Assembly (NCBI RefSeq): GCF_030908465.1
Contig: NZ_CP133078.1
Location: 1,736,001-1,800,000 of the forward strand
Length of the DNA: 64,000 bases
Origin: Anaerotignum sp. MB30-C6
Lineage (GTDB): Bacteria; Bacillota; Clostridia; Lachnospirales; Anaerotignaceae
Direction of reading: 5' to 3'
Within the stretch, counting starts at the first letter, position 1. Every line of letters starts with the position of its first letter. The notes beneath the pieces were generated by a model, which saw only the letters and a list, made by a program, of their open reading frames with translations, had not been told where the DNA came from and made no database searches. Position numbers and translations under genes: made by a program. Shown here one piece after another: positions 42,196 to 51,373 of this stretch.

Positions 42196-43017
42196 TTGCA
42201 TTTAGTGGAATCTGCATACGAAAATATCAAACTAAATATGGACAGTCTCTCTGCCACGGAAAAAAAAGCCGCCACTTTTCTTGTGGAAAATATCGAAAGA
42301 ATCCACTCTCTGAATGTGGTGAAAATCGCAAAGGAAAGTCAAACCAGTGAAGCCACTGTGGTACGTATGAGCAAAAAACTGGGCTATAAAGGTTTTTATC
42401 AGCTCAAGGTTATGCTGATTCATAGCATAGACAAGGCACAGCAATTTCCAACGGATTCTCCACTTAGTAATTTAAACGACTTTTTTCAAGCAACAGCTCA
42501 AAATATGTTGCATATTGGCAATGTGGTGGATGAAGAAGTCTTCTGGAAGTGCGTAGACTTGATAGCAAATGCCAACACAGTTCATGTCATTGCCTCGGGA
42601 AATACCATTCCCTCGGTTCTGGAGTTTTGTTTCCGTTTGGGAAGAATCGGTGTGGCTACCACAAACTCTATTTCCGATGAATTAGAACTTGCTAACATTG
42701 ATTTGGCCCGCTATGGTGATATTGTCATTGGCGTTTCCCACAGCGGTGGTTCTAAAAATGTGGTCAAAGCCTTTGAATTGGCACGAAAAAAAGGTGTTTC
42801 CACCTTGGCTGTTACGGATATTACCACTAGCCCCTTGAAAAAACATGCGGATTTTGCACTGGCTAGTACCATTGAATCCTCTTCCACTTCAGTGTTTGGT
42901 GCCGAATCCCATATTTATACCAGTATTATTCTAGACGCCCTTGTGTTTTTTGTAGCAAATAAAAAACGCACACCACAAGGTGTGAAAATGTTTTTAGCTG
43001 AAGCCCAGGTACGTTAA
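42196..43017 (+). CDS. RpiR/MurR family transcriptional regulator
   Basis: 273 residues. The N-terminal helix-turn-helix (about 1-77; VVKIAKESQTSEATVVRMSKKLGYKGF) is followed by a SIS sugar-phosphate binding domain (IGVSHSGGSKNVVKAFELARKKG). Start is TTG at 42196 with GGGGGAG upstream. It probably senses a phosphorylated intermediate and controls the divergent importer operon and its own unit. Confidence 0.92.
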   Translation: MHLVESAYENIKLNMDSLSATEKKAATFLVENIERIHSLNVVKIAKESQTSEATVVRMSKKLGYKGFYQLKVMLIHSIDKAQQFPTDSPLSNLNDFFQATAQNMLHIGNVVDEEVFWKCVDLIANANTVHVIASGNTIPSVLEFCFRLGRIGVATTNSISDELELANIDLARYGDIVIGVSHSGGSKNVVKAFELARKKGVSTLAVTDITTSPLKKHADFALASTIESSSTSVFGAESHIYTSIILDALVFFVANKKRTPQGVKMFLAEAQVR

Positions 43018-43040
43018 TTGATCCAAGAAAAGGAGTCCCT

Positions 43041-43295
43041 ATGGAAACGACAGATGAATCTTTAATTCAACTAACGACGCTCTACAACAAGTTCAAGTTT
43101 CATCGTACTGTTCTCATTCTATGTGAGCTGTATTTTGGCTATACCTATGTGGTAGACTTTCCAACAGGCTCCCTCATCTATCGAATCATCATGGGTGGGA
43201 TACTCTTAGCCATGGCTATTCTTGCCTTAAAGGCCCATAGGAAAATGGGTATACTGCAGGGACGCATACAAAAAGAAAGACAACAAATTTCTTAA
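43041..43295 (+). CDS. Small two-helix membrane protein
   Basis: 84 residues; hydrophobic segments at about 20-40 and 46-65, then a basic Lys/Arg/Gln-rich tail. AAAAGGAG precedes the ATG, and it lies 23 bp after rpiR with a terminator right after, so it belongs to that transcript. No family recognised. Confidence 0.65.
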   Translation: METTDESLIQLTTLYNKFKFHRTVLILCELYFGYTYVVDFPTGSLIYRIIMGGILLAMAILALKAHRKMGILQGRIQKERQQIS

Positions 43296-43304
43296 TAAAA
43301 AAAC

Positions 43305-43349
43305 AGGCTAAGCCCATGGTTTCATAACCAAAAAGCTTGGCCTTTTTTA
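43305..43349 (+). terminator. Terminator after the rpiR unit
   Basis: AGGCTAAGC (43305-43313) pairs with GCTTGGCCT (43335-43343), one G-U pair, followed by TTTTT. Only about 30 bp separate it from the next gene. Confidence 0.8.
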
Positions 43350-43376
43350 TCAAATCAAATTCAGGAGATAAGACTT

Positions 43377-43910
43377 ATGATAACGAACTTTTTCATTACA
43401 GGTAAAAAAGGCATTGGGAAAAGTTTTTTAGCCAAAAGGGTTCTCCATTCTATTGAAAAAAATTATGTTGGGTACAAAACCCTTCCCTATTTTATCGATG
43501 AAAAACCCAAAGGCCACTATTTTCACAGCCTAGTTGAGTTAGATGATTTGGAAAACGACCTACCTTTTACAATAAGAGATAAAAAAGATAGTTGTATTTA
43601 TATAAAAGAAGTTTTTGATATTATTGGCATACCTTGTTTGACAAAAAGTTTACTTTCATCAGAAAAAATAGTATTATTAGATGAAATAGGCGTTGCCGAA
43701 TCTGAAAATATACGTTACATTAATTTAGTCGAGACTTTGCTCAATAGCGAAAAAATCGTTGTTGGCACTTTAAAAAAAGTCAACGCAAGCTTGATTCAAA
43801 AAGTCAGAGAGCGTAATGACATATTGTTAATTGATTTAGATGACGCAAACCAAGAAGAAGCTTTTCAAGAACTGGTAGAAAAAATCGGAGGTATATTACA
43901 TGAGAAATAA
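43377..43910 (+). CDS. THEP1-like P-loop nucleoside-triphosphatase
   Basis: 177 residues. Walker A TGKKGIGKS (residues 8-16) and Walker B KIVLLDEIGVAES (near 98-110), with a short alpha/beta core; this fits the NTPase_1/THEP1 family. Its 3' end overlaps the next gene by 11 nt, so it is translated with a FepB-type binding protein, and the operon goes on to a molybdenum hydroxylase. Activity in the cluster is unknown. It might act in metal or cofactor handling. Glu in DEIG is as expected of the hydrolysing site. Confidence 0.8.
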   Translation: MITNFFITGKKGIGKSFLAKRVLHSIEKNYVGYKTLPYFIDEKPKGHYFHSLVELDDLENDLPFTIRDKKDSCIYIKEVFDIIGIPCLTKSLLSSEKIVLLDEIGVAESENIRYINLVETLLNSEKIVVGTLKKVNASLIQKVRERNDILLIDLDDANQEEAFQELVEKIGGILHEK

Positions 43911-44937
43911 AAGAATTCTAAGCCTTTTCATTGTGTTCACATTAGTACTTACACTCTTTAGTGGCTGTACAAATAAAGAGGAACAGAATACGGACGCCAC
44001 GGCAAGTACCACGGAAATCACCGTTACGGATCAAATAGGTCGTACGGTCACCCTTGATAAACCTGCAGAAAACATTGTTTCATCCTATTATATTTCAACA
44101 GCACTATTGGTTGCCCTTGGCTTGGAAGACAATCTTATTGGCATTGAAGCAAAGGCTGATACCCGTGAGCTTTACCGTTTGGCTGCGCCGAATCTTTTAG
44201 AATTACCTGCAGTAGGCAGTGGCAAAGGAATTAATATTGAAGAGATTGCCTCACTAGAGCCAGATGTGGTAATCATACCACAAAAATTGCAAGACTCCGT
44301 TTCATCCCTTGAGGAATTAGGCATACCCGTTCTCGTAGTAGACCCAGAAACTTTAGATAATTTTAAAGCTTGTGTCACTCTTTTAAGTACGGTAACCGGT
44401 ACAATTGAAAAAGGAGATGCTTTATTAAGCTATTACGACGAAAAAATGGATGGCGTCAAAGAAAAAACAGCAAAATTAAGCACCCGTCCATCTGTATATT
44501 TATCTGGAGGAAGTGAATATTTATCAACTTGTACATCAAAGATGTACCAAAATGATTTGATTTCTCTATCAGGCGGTACAAATGTATCTGCTGAATTAAC
44601 AAACGGATATTGGCAAAAAATTTCAGCAGAACAGTTAAATGTTTGGGCTCCTGAATATATTTTTGCGGTAAGCTATGGGGAATATGAACTGGATGATATC
44701 AAAAATGACCCCGCCTTAGCTGAAATCCCAGCAATCAAGGATGGGAATGTTTTTTCTTTCCCCTCTAATATTGAACCTTGGGATTATCCAACACCCTCTT
44801 CCGTTTTGGGTGTATTATATTTAACCCATGTGTTGCATCCTGAAATTTATTCAGAGGAAGAATATTTAAAAGAAGCAACAGACTTTTATCAGGAGTTTTT
44901 CGATATTGCCGTAACAAAAACAGACTTAGGGTTGTAA
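43900..44937 (+). CDS. Substrate-binding lipoprotein, FepB/BtuF/MolA type
   Basis: 345 residues. Lipobox LFSGC (Cys23), then a Thr/Ala/Glu spacer and the two-lobed helical-backbone fold of type II importers (ITVTDQIGRTVTL, PDVVIIPQ, GIPVLVVDPETLDNF). Such proteins bind siderophores, cobalamin, haem or, in the MolA branch, molybdate/tungstate. The adjacent molybdenum enzyme and MocA-like gene favour molybdate or tungstate. No clear siderophore gene is near. Confidence 0.88.
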   Translation: MRNKRILSLFIVFTLVLTLFSGCTNKEEQNTDATASTTEITVTDQIGRTVTLDKPAENIVSSYYISTALLVALGLEDNLIGIEAKADTRELYRLAAPNLLELPAVGSGKGINIEEIASLEPDVVIIPQKLQDSVSSLEELGIPVLVVDPETLDNFKACVTLLSTVTGTIEKGDALLSYYDEKMDGVKEKTAKLSTRPSVYLSGGSEYLSTCTSKMYQNDLISLSGGTNVSAELTNGYWQKISAEQLNVWAPEYIFAVSYGEYELDDIKNDPALAEIPAIKDGNVFSFPSNIEPWDYPTPSSVLGVLYLTHVLHPEIYSEEEYLKEATDFYQEFFDIAVTKTDLGL

Positions 44938-44968
44938 TTGAACTAGTAACTTACGAAGGAGGAAAATT

Positions 44969-45952
44969 ATGAAAAAAACAATATTTTTGAGTATATTGCT
45001 TTTTTTCACTTTCCTCCTTTCTTGTTGTATTGGAAGATATTATTTATCTATAGTTGATATCGTTCATATTATTACTGACAGTGGCAATAGTTCGGCAATG
45101 GATATCAATATATTTTTTAAAATCCGTCTGCCACGGGCAATTTTGGTAACTATAAGTGGCTCTGCCTTAGCCTTAAGTGGGTTTGTTTATCAAAGCCTTT
45201 TTAAAAATCCTTTGGTCTCCCCTGATGTTTTGGGCGTATCTGGCGGGGCTTCTGTGGGTGCTATTGTTGCAATCCTTTTTTTCTCAGGAAGCAGTGTTAT
45301 GATACAAGTATCTTCATTTTTTTGTAGTATGTTTGTTGTATTTTGTAGTATGCTGTTAGCAAAGTATATGGGTGGAAAACCCATGTATACAATGGTTCTT
45401 GCGGGAATCATTATGAGCTCCCTTGCAAATGCCATCATTATGTCGTTAAAATATCTGGCGGACCCTGTGAAGCACTTGGCTTCCATTGAATACTGGCTTA
45501 TGGGTAGTTTTAACGCCACAACGTGGAAAGATGTTTTAATAGTCTTTACAATTTCCTTTATTGCCACTACAATTTTGTTTTTCATAAAACGACGACTTTG
45601 GATATTGGCACTGGGAGATCATGAGGCACAAGCCTTAGGTGTTCATATTAGAATGATAACCACCCTAGCAATCCTTTGTGCCACGGTTTTAGTCAGCGCC
45701 GTTGTAAGCATTTCAGGAATTGTTTCCTGGATTGGCCTAATCGTCCCTCACATTGTTCGTGTTTTTACTGGGGAAAATTACTTGGAAAACTTTACACAAA
45801 GCATCCTTGTAGGCGGAATCTTGCTTTTGATTGCAGATACACTGGCAAGAACATTGTCTGCATCGGAAATTCCCATAAGTATTTTAACCTCCTTTATGGG
45901 AGCAATTTTTTTGGTTATCTTTTTATTTTTAAGAAACAGGAGCAGAGTATGA
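44969..45952 (+). CDS. FecCD family ABC permease
   Basis: 327 residues with about ten membrane helices. Family motifs: RLPRAILVTISGSALALSG, SPDVLGVSGGASVGA and the coupling-loop sequence GIVSWIGLIVPHIVR. It forms the channel of the type II importer. GGAGGAAA precedes the ATG at 44969. Its stop overlaps the ATPase start (ATGA). Confidence 0.93.
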   Translation: MKKTIFLSILLFFTFLLSCCIGRYYLSIVDIVHIITDSGNSSAMDINIFFKIRLPRAILVTISGSALALSGFVYQSLFKNPLVSPDVLGVSGGASVGAIVAILFFSGSSVMIQVSSFFCSMFVVFCSMLLAKYMGGKPMYTMVLAGIIMSSLANAIIMSLKYLADPVKHLASIEYWLMGSFNATTWKDVLIVFTISFIATTILFFIKRRLWILALGDHEAQALGVHIRMITTLAILCATVLVSAVVSISGIVSWIGLIVPHIVRVFTGENYLENFTQSILVGGILLLIADTLARTLSASEIPISILTSFMGAIFLVIFLFLRNRSRV

Positions 45953-46725
45953 AAATAGCAGTTGAAAATTTAACCTTAAAACTGAATAACCGCCCTATTC
46001 TTAAAAATATAAGCCTGCAGTTAAATCCAAACAAGTTAATTATGCTTTTGGGTGAAAACGGAGCTGGCAAAACCCAATTTATAAAAACCATTATGGGGTT
46101 TCATCATTCCGATCGGGGAAGTATTTACTATGACAATAAAAATATTAAAAATATAAGCCTGAAAGAGCGGGCGAAATTGATTTCTTATGTTTCTCAAGGA
46201 ACTATACCAGGTTTGCGTTATCGTGTTTTTGAACTAATCTCCATGGGTCATACCCCCCATTTAGGTTACTTTGAAAAGCCTTCTAAAGAAATGAAAGCCA
46301 AGGAAGAACACATAATGAAAGAATTCGGTGTTTGGGATTTCAGAAATGCCTTTCTTGATGAAATAAGTGGTGGGGAATGTCGACTTGTGTATTTATGCAA
46401 AGCATTGGTTCAAGATACCCCTTGGCTTATTTTAGATGAGCCTACTGCTTTTTTGGATTATAAAAAACAACATGATTTTTTAAAAAGACTTAAAACCCTT
46501 GCAAAAGACCAAGGGAAAGGAGTCTTCATGAGTATTCATAATCCCTCCATAGCCTCTCAATATGGTGAGATTTTAATTTTATTGAAAAACGGTGAGATTG
46601 TGGATATTATTGATAAGGGTAAAGACGGATATGAAAAATTATCTCTGGCGTTGAGTAATCTTTATGAGCACGATATGGTTTTTGAAGATACCTCAATGGG
46701 GAAACTATTGATTTGGAAGGAGTAA
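45949..46725 (+). CDS. ABC transporter ATPase (FecE/MolC type)
   Basis: 258 residues. Walker A GENGAGKT, Q-loop region SYVSQGT, a degenerate signature SGGECRLVYL in place of LSGGQ..R, and Walker B WLILDEPTAFLD. The ATG at 45949 overlaps the permease stop by 4 nt and has ACAGGAGC upstream; the long upstream frame lies inside the permease gene and is rejected. It powers the importer. Confidence 0.92.
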   Translation: MKIAVENLTLKLNNRPILKNISLQLNPNKLIMLLGENGAGKTQFIKTIMGFHHSDRGSIYYDNKNIKNISLKERAKLISYVSQGTIPGLRYRVFELISMGHTPHLGYFEKPSKEMKAKEEHIMKEFGVWDFRNAFLDEISGGECRLVYLCKALVQDTPWLILDEPTAFLDYKKQHDFLKRLKTLAKDQGKGVFMSIHNPSIASQYGEILILLKNGEIVDIIDKGKDGYEKLSLALSNLYEHDMVFEDTSMGKLLIWKE

Positions 46726-46728
46726 GTA

Positions 46729-47532
46729 ATGATTTCTATTGAAGAATATAAAATTGTTGAGAGTCTTGAAGAAGCTTATAAACTAAATCAGTCTAGAAGT
46801 AACCAAATCATTGGTGGTATGTGCTGGGTAAAAATGCAAAATAAAAGTGTACATACTGCCATAGATATGAGTAATCTGGGCCTTGATACCATTGAAGAAT
46901 TTGACGACTGTTTTAAAATAGGCGCTATGACAACATTAAGAGCATTGGAAACAAATGAACGAATTATGGAATTCTTTGGAAATGGTATTTCTGAAAGCCT
47001 TTGCCACATTGTGGGAGTGCAATTTCGTAATTGTGCCACAGTGGGGGCAAGTGTATTTATGCGATTCCCCTTTTCCGATGTTGTAACTGCTCTTTTGGCA
47101 CTGGATGCACAGGTTCAATTGCACCAAAAAGGTATCGTCTCATTAGAAGATTTTGCGAAAATGCCCTTTGATCGGGATATCTTGACTCATATTATTTTGA
47201 AAAAACAGAATATAAAGATGAAATATCTTTCACTACGTAACTCCTATACTGATTTTCCAGTTTTAGCTGTTGCAGTGTCCCAAACAGAAAACGGAGTACA
47301 AGCCTGTGTTGGTGCAAGACCCCAGCGAGCTGAATTGGTGAAAGACCAAGGAAATATACTTGCAAATGGCATTACAAAGGAAACTGCAAAAGAGTTTGCC
47401 GAATTTGCAGCAAATGCATTATCTTTTGGAACGAATCCAAGGGGAAGTGCTGAATATAGGAAGCATTTATGCAAAGTTTTGGTTTGCAGAGGTCTTTTGG
47501 CTTTGAATGGAGATGACGAAAATGAGAATTAA
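46729..47532 (+). CDS. Molybdenum hydroxylase FAD-binding subunit (XdhB/CoxM family)
   Basis: 267 residues. FAD-site motifs RSNQIIGGMCWV, GAMTTLRALE and NCATVGASVFMRFPFSDV. This subunit passes electrons between the iron-sulfur subunit and NAD or another acceptor. It starts 3 bp after the ATPase gene, so importer and enzyme are in one operon. Its 3' end overlaps the next gene. Confidence 0.9.
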   Translation: MISIEEYKIVESLEEAYKLNQSRSNQIIGGMCWVKMQNKSVHTAIDMSNLGLDTIEEFDDCFKIGAMTTLRALETNERIMEFFGNGISESLCHIVGVQFRNCATVGASVFMRFPFSDVVTALLALDAQVQLHQKGIVSLEDFAKMPFDRDILTHIILKKQNIKMKYLSLRNSYTDFPVLAVAVSQTENGVQACVGARPQRAELVKDQGNILANGITKETAKEFAEFAANALSFGTNPRGSAEYRKHLCKVLVCRGLLALNGDDENEN

Positions 47533-47983
47533 AATGAATTTAAACGGTAAACCTTTAGAATCAGATGCTTCTGCTGATATGGTTCTTTTGGATTTTTTGA
47601 GAGAACATGAATGTTATAGTGTAAAAAGAGGTTGCGAAACTTCAAATTGCGGACTTTGTACCGTTTTGGTAGACGATAAGCCTATACTCTCCTGTTCCTA
47701 CCCCCTTGCAAGGGCAAACGGAAAATCTGTAACAACACTGGAGGGTTTACAGGATGAGGCAAAAGAGTTCGGTGGGTTTATGGCGGATGAAGGTGCGGAA
47801 CAGTGTGGTTTTTGCTCCCCTGGTTTTATCATGAATGTTTTAGCTATGGTTAATGAATTTGAAAACCCTACCGACTCCGAAATTCTAAACTTTTTAAGTG
47901 GAAACATGTGTCGTTGTACAGGTTATGAGGGACAGCTTCGTGCAATCAAAAAATATCTTGCTTTTAAGGGGGCTGAGAAGTAA
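47522..47983 (+). CDS. Molybdenum hydroxylase [2Fe-2S] subunit (XdhC/CoxS family)
   Basis: 153 residues. The plant-ferredoxin-type cluster uses Cys38, 43, 46 and 58; the second, helical-bundle cluster uses QCGFC and MCRC. All eight Cys are present. The ATG at 47522 is chosen because GGAG is 9 nt upstream; ATGs at 47507 and 47513 lie at or inside that site. It overlaps the FAD subunit by 11 nt and the Mo subunit by 1 nt (TAATG). Confidence 0.93.
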   Translation: MRIKMNLNGKPLESDASADMVLLDFLREHECYSVKRGCETSNCGLCTVLVDDKPILSCSYPLARANGKSVTTLEGLQDEAKEFGGFMADEGAEQCGFCSPGFIMNVLAMVNEFENPTDSEILNFLSGNMCRCTGYEGQLRAIKKYLAFKGAEK

Positions 47984-50268
47984 TGCGCATTGTAAATACT
48001 TCTGTAAGAAAAAAAGATGCTATGGCATTGGTCACGGGACAACCTGTTTATACCGATGACATTGCGCCAAAAAATTGCCTTATTGTAAAGGTTTTAAGAA
48101 GCCCCCATGCCCATGCCATCATTAAAGAAATCAAAACGTCTGATGCGAAAAATTTATATGGCGTGGAGTGTGTACTGACTTATAATGATGTGCCCCAAAA
48201 GCGCTTTACTATGGCTGGTCAAACCTATCCTGAGTTTAGCCCCTACGACCGCTATATTTTAGAAGACAGGGTAAGATTTGTTGGGGATGCCGTTGCCGTT
48301 GTCGCTGCAAAGGATGAAAAAACGGCGGAAAAGGCACTGAAATTAATTAAGGTTGAATATGAAGTTTTAAAACCCGTTTTAGATTTTAGAACAGCGAAAG
48401 ATAACCAAACCATTGTTCATCCTGAAGAAGACTGGAAAGCCCTTGTTGAAGTTGGAGGTGACCGTAAACGAAACCTTTGTGCAAGCGGCGTTGAAACGAA
48501 TGGTGACTTGGATTCTATAATGTCAAATTGTGATGTCATTGTGTCGGAAACTTATCATACAAAAGCCGTGCAACAATCCATGATGGAGACTTTCCGTACG
48601 TTTACCTATTACGACACATACGGTAGGCTAAATATTGTAAGTTCAACCCAAGTGCCTTTCCATGTTAGAAGAATACTTTCCAATGCGTTGGATATTCCGA
48701 AGAGTCAAATACGAGTTTTAAAGCCAAGAATTGGTGGTGGCTTTGGTGCAAAGCAAACGGTAGTTTCCGAAGTATACCCTGCTATTGTTACCATGCTTAC
48801 AAAAAAACCAGCCAAAATTGTATATACCAGAGAAGAAAGCTTGATTGCCTCCTCCCCTCGTCATGAGATGGAAGTAAAGGTTCGTATCGGTGCCGATTGT
48901 TCTGGGAAAATAAAGGCCATCGAAATCAATACACTTTCCAACACGGGTGCTTTCGGTGAACATGGCCCAACAACCGTTGGCCTTAGCGGTCACAAAAGTA
49001 TACCTCTTTATACAGCAAACTGTGAGGCTTTCCGTTTTTCCTATGATGTTGTTTACACCAATCATATGAGTGCCGGTGCATACCGTGGCTATGGTGCCAC
49101 TCAAGGACAGTTTGCCCTTGAAAGTGCCGTGAATCAGCTGGCATCAAGGTTAAATATAGACCCTGTAAAAATAAGAGAAATGAACATGGTAAGACAGGGA
49201 ATGATTATGCCTGCCTACTATAATGAACCAAACAATAGCTGTACCTTGGACAAGTGCTTAGAAACAGCCAAGAAAAATATTGGTTGGGATGAAAAATACC
49301 CTTGTCGTGATATGGGCAACGGAAAAGTACGAAGCGTGGGCATTGCCATGAGTATGCAAGGCTCAGGTATTTCAAATGTAGATAAAGGCTCTGTTACCAT
49401 TAAGCTCAATGATGACGGTTTCTACTCTATGAATATTGGTGCAACGGATATGGGAACTGGTTGCGACACCGTCCTTGCACAAATGGTTGCAGAAACAATG
49501 GAATGTGACCTGGATAACGTTGTTGTGTATGGCGTTGACACAGACACCTCTCCTTATGACACAGGTTCTTACGCATCTTCCACAACATACATTACGGGCA
49601 CTGCTGCCGTTCATGCTTCCAATGAATTAAAACAAAGGATATTGGATGTGGCGTCTACAAAGCTAAATGTTCCTGAAAGTGATTTAGTATTCGATGGCAA
49701 AGTAATAAGAAGTATTGATAACAAAAAAGAAATCACTCTAAAAGATATTGCAAATGAGGATATGTGTGGAAACAACGCTGTTTTGGAAGTAACCTCAAGC
49801 AATTTTTCCCCAGTTTCTCCCCCACCCTTTATGGTTGGTGCCGTTGAAATTGAGGTGGATAAAGAAACAGGTCATGTTGAAGTGATTAACTATGAAGCCG
49901 TTGTTGACTGCGGAACGACAATCAATCCAAACCTTGCTCGTGTTCAAACGGAGGGAGGCATTGTGCAAGGAATTGGTATGGCATTATTCGAGGACATCAT
50001 TTATGATAATAAGGGGAATCTTTTTGGGACCTCCTTCATGCAGTACAAAATCCCCTCTCGTTTGGATATGGGAAAGGTTAATGTTTCCTTTGAAAGTAGT
50101 TACGAACCAACAGGTCCTTTTGGTGCAAAGTCCATCGGAGAGGTTGTGATCAATACACCAGCTCCTGCCATTGCCCACGCTGTATATAATGCAACAGGCG
50201 TATGGCACAGAGAATTGCCCATCACACCTGAAAAAGTTATACGAGGAATGATTGACCTTGAAAATTAG
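47983..50268 (+). CDS. Molybdenum hydroxylase catalytic subunit (XdhA/CoxL family)
   Basis: 761 residues. It binds the molybdopterin cofactor. Motifs: GGGFGAKQ (Gln loop near the Mo ligand), AYRGYGATQGQFALE, and the C-terminal GAKSIGEVVINTPAPAI with the catalytic Glu. Substrate class (purine, nicotinate, aldehyde) cannot be fixed, but the xanthine dehydrogenase/purine hydroxylase branch is likely. It ends inside the start of the MocA-like gene (17-nt overlap). Confidence 0.93.
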   Translation: MRIVNTSVRKKDAMALVTGQPVYTDDIAPKNCLIVKVLRSPHAHAIIKEIKTSDAKNLYGVECVLTYNDVPQKRFTMAGQTYPEFSPYDRYILEDRVRFVGDAVAVVAAKDEKTAEKALKLIKVEYEVLKPVLDFRTAKDNQTIVHPEEDWKALVEVGGDRKRNLCASGVETNGDLDSIMSNCDVIVSETYHTKAVQQSMMETFRTFTYYDTYGRLNIVSSTQVPFHVRRILSNALDIPKSQIRVLKPRIGGGFGAKQTVVSEVYPAIVTMLTKKPAKIVYTREESLIASSPRHEMEVKVRIGADCSGKIKAIEINTLSNTGAFGEHGPTTVGLSGHKSIPLYTANCEAFRFSYDVVYTNHMSAGAYRGYGATQGQFALESAVNQLASRLNIDPVKIREMNMVRQGMIMPAYYNEPNNSCTLDKCLETAKKNIGWDEKYPCRDMGNGKVRSVGIAMSMQGSGISNVDKGSVTIKLNDDGFYSMNIGATDMGTGCDTVLAQMVAETMECDLDNVVVYGVDTDTSPYDTGSYASSTTYITGTAAVHASNELKQRILDVASTKLNVPESDLVFDGKVIRSIDNKKEITLKDIANEDMCGNNAVLEVTSSNFSPVSPPPFMVGAVEIEVDKETGHVEVINYEAVVDCGTTINPNLARVQTEGGIVQGIGMALFEDIIYDNKGNLFGTSFMQYKIPSRLDMGKVNVSFESSYEPTGPFGAKSIGEVVINTPAPAIAHAVYNATGVWHRELPITPEKVIRGMIDLEN

Positions 50269-50836
50269 ACCAATTTTATTAGCTTCAGGAAACAGCAAGC
50301 GTTTTGGGGAGAATAAACTTCTATACTCCTTAAATAATAAACCAATCATTTGTCATATCATGGACGAGCTTTTCAATTTGGTTGAAAAAAAAGTAGTGAC
50401 CACGCCTTTTGTCGTTACACAGTATGAAGAGGTTTCTGCTTTAGCAAAAAAAAGAGACTTTCGTGTTCTTTGGAACAACTTCCCCCAAAACGGCATTTCA
50501 GAATCAATAAAAATTGGTGTTTTGGCTGATAATCACGCCGATGCATATATTTTTTTAACAGGGGATCAACCCTATTTAAAGGCTGAAGTGATAGAAGGAT
50601 TTATACAGGGCTTTATAAACGCTGGAAAAGAATTGGCTTGCGTTGTAAGTGATGACAGCATGGGTAGTCCCACTATTTTCTCTAAAAAGTACCGTAATGA
50701 ATTACTTTCTTTAAATGGAGATATAGGCGGAAAAATCATTATAAAAAAAAATAAAAGTGGTATCTTCTTTTATAATGTGGATTTTCATGCTATGAAAGAT
50801 ATTGATGAGAAAATAGACTTGGATAACACTTTCTGA
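50252..50836 (+). CDS. MocA-like molybdenum cofactor nucleotidyltransferase
   Basis: 194 residues, NTP-transferase fold with start PILLASGNSKRFGENKLL (LAxGxSxRFGxxK) and TGDQPYL for the metal site. Relatives add CMP to the molybdenum cofactor used by xanthine dehydrogenase family enzymes. A TTG at 50252, with GAGGA upstream, is the best start. Terminal gene of the operon, which makes functional sense beside the hydroxylase. Confidence 0.85.
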   Translation: MTLKIRPILLASGNSKRFGENKLLYSLNNKPIICHIMDELFNLVEKKVVTTPFVVTQYEEVSALAKKRDFRVLWNNFPQNGISESIKIGVLADNHADAYIFLTGDQPYLKAEVIEGFIQGFINAGKELACVVSDDSMGSPTIFSKKYRNELLSLNGDIGGKIIIKKNKSGIFFYNVDFHAMKDIDEKIDLDNTF

Positions 50837-50860
50837 AACGATAAGTTACTGAAATAGAGA

Positions 50861-50908
50861 AAAGGCTTTTCTATGATAAAAGGAAAATATCATAGGGGGC
50901 CTTTTTTA
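50861..50908 (+). terminator. Terminator of the hydroxylase operon
   Basis: AAAAGGC pairs with GCCTTTT and, inside, CTATGAT with ATCATAG, followed by TTTTT. It lies about 25 bp past the MocA-like stop. Confidence 0.8.
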
Positions 50909-51072
50909 TGTGGTTTATGTATAATTCCCTTGATTGTTCCATGGTGTTCTGCCTGATACACATATGCAAAATTGACACGGCTTTAAATAATTTTCGGGAG
51001 AACATCGATGATAAATTATATTAATTTTGGAAACACTAGGTTAAAATACAACGCAAGAAAGGAAAGGTCAAC

Positions 51073-51327
51073 ATGAGTCAGGCAGCAATCATAAGCGTAA
51101 TACTGAAAAATCCTCAAGAATCGCAGTCCGCTTTTAATGCTATTGTTTCAGAATATCACAGTACCATTCAAGGCCGTATGGGTATCCCCTATAAAAAAGG
51201 AACGATTGCCCTCATTTCTCTCATAATCGTTGCCCAGATAGATACGATTAATGAATTTGTAGGAAAGGTTAGAAATATTGAAAATGTTGTGGTCAATGCC
51301 AATATCGCTGAGGATAATATAAACTAA
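51073..51327 (+). CDS. TM1266 family putative [FeFe]-hydrogenase system regulator
   Basis: 84 residues, ferredoxin-like fold of the NikR C-terminal type. The pattern QGRMGIPYKKGTIALISLIIVAQ is characteristic. In many Clostridia such a gene accompanies the HydE/F/G maturases of [FeFe] hydrogenase; none is present here. AAAGGAAAGG precedes the ATG. Confidence 0.85.
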   Translation: MSQAAIISVILKNPQESQSAFNAIVSEYHSTIQGRMGIPYKKGTIALISLIIVAQIDTINEFVGKVRNIENVVVNANIAEDNIN

Positions 51328-51340
51328 ATCTACGGAATGA

Positions 51341-51365
51341 ATGGGGTAACAAAAAGTTACCCCAT
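51341..51365. terminator. Bidirectional terminator
   Basis: ATGGGGTAAC (51341-51350) pairs with GTTACCCCAT (51356-51365), loop AAAAA. It separates the converging TM1266-like gene and the MFS gene. Confidence 0.75.
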
Positions 51366-51373
51366 CTTCTTTA

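Noticed and set aside
50837-51072. TTGACA near 50975 as a promoter for the TM1266-like gene
   Set aside because: No acceptable -10 hexamer at 16-18 bp; the promoter of this gene remains unplaced.
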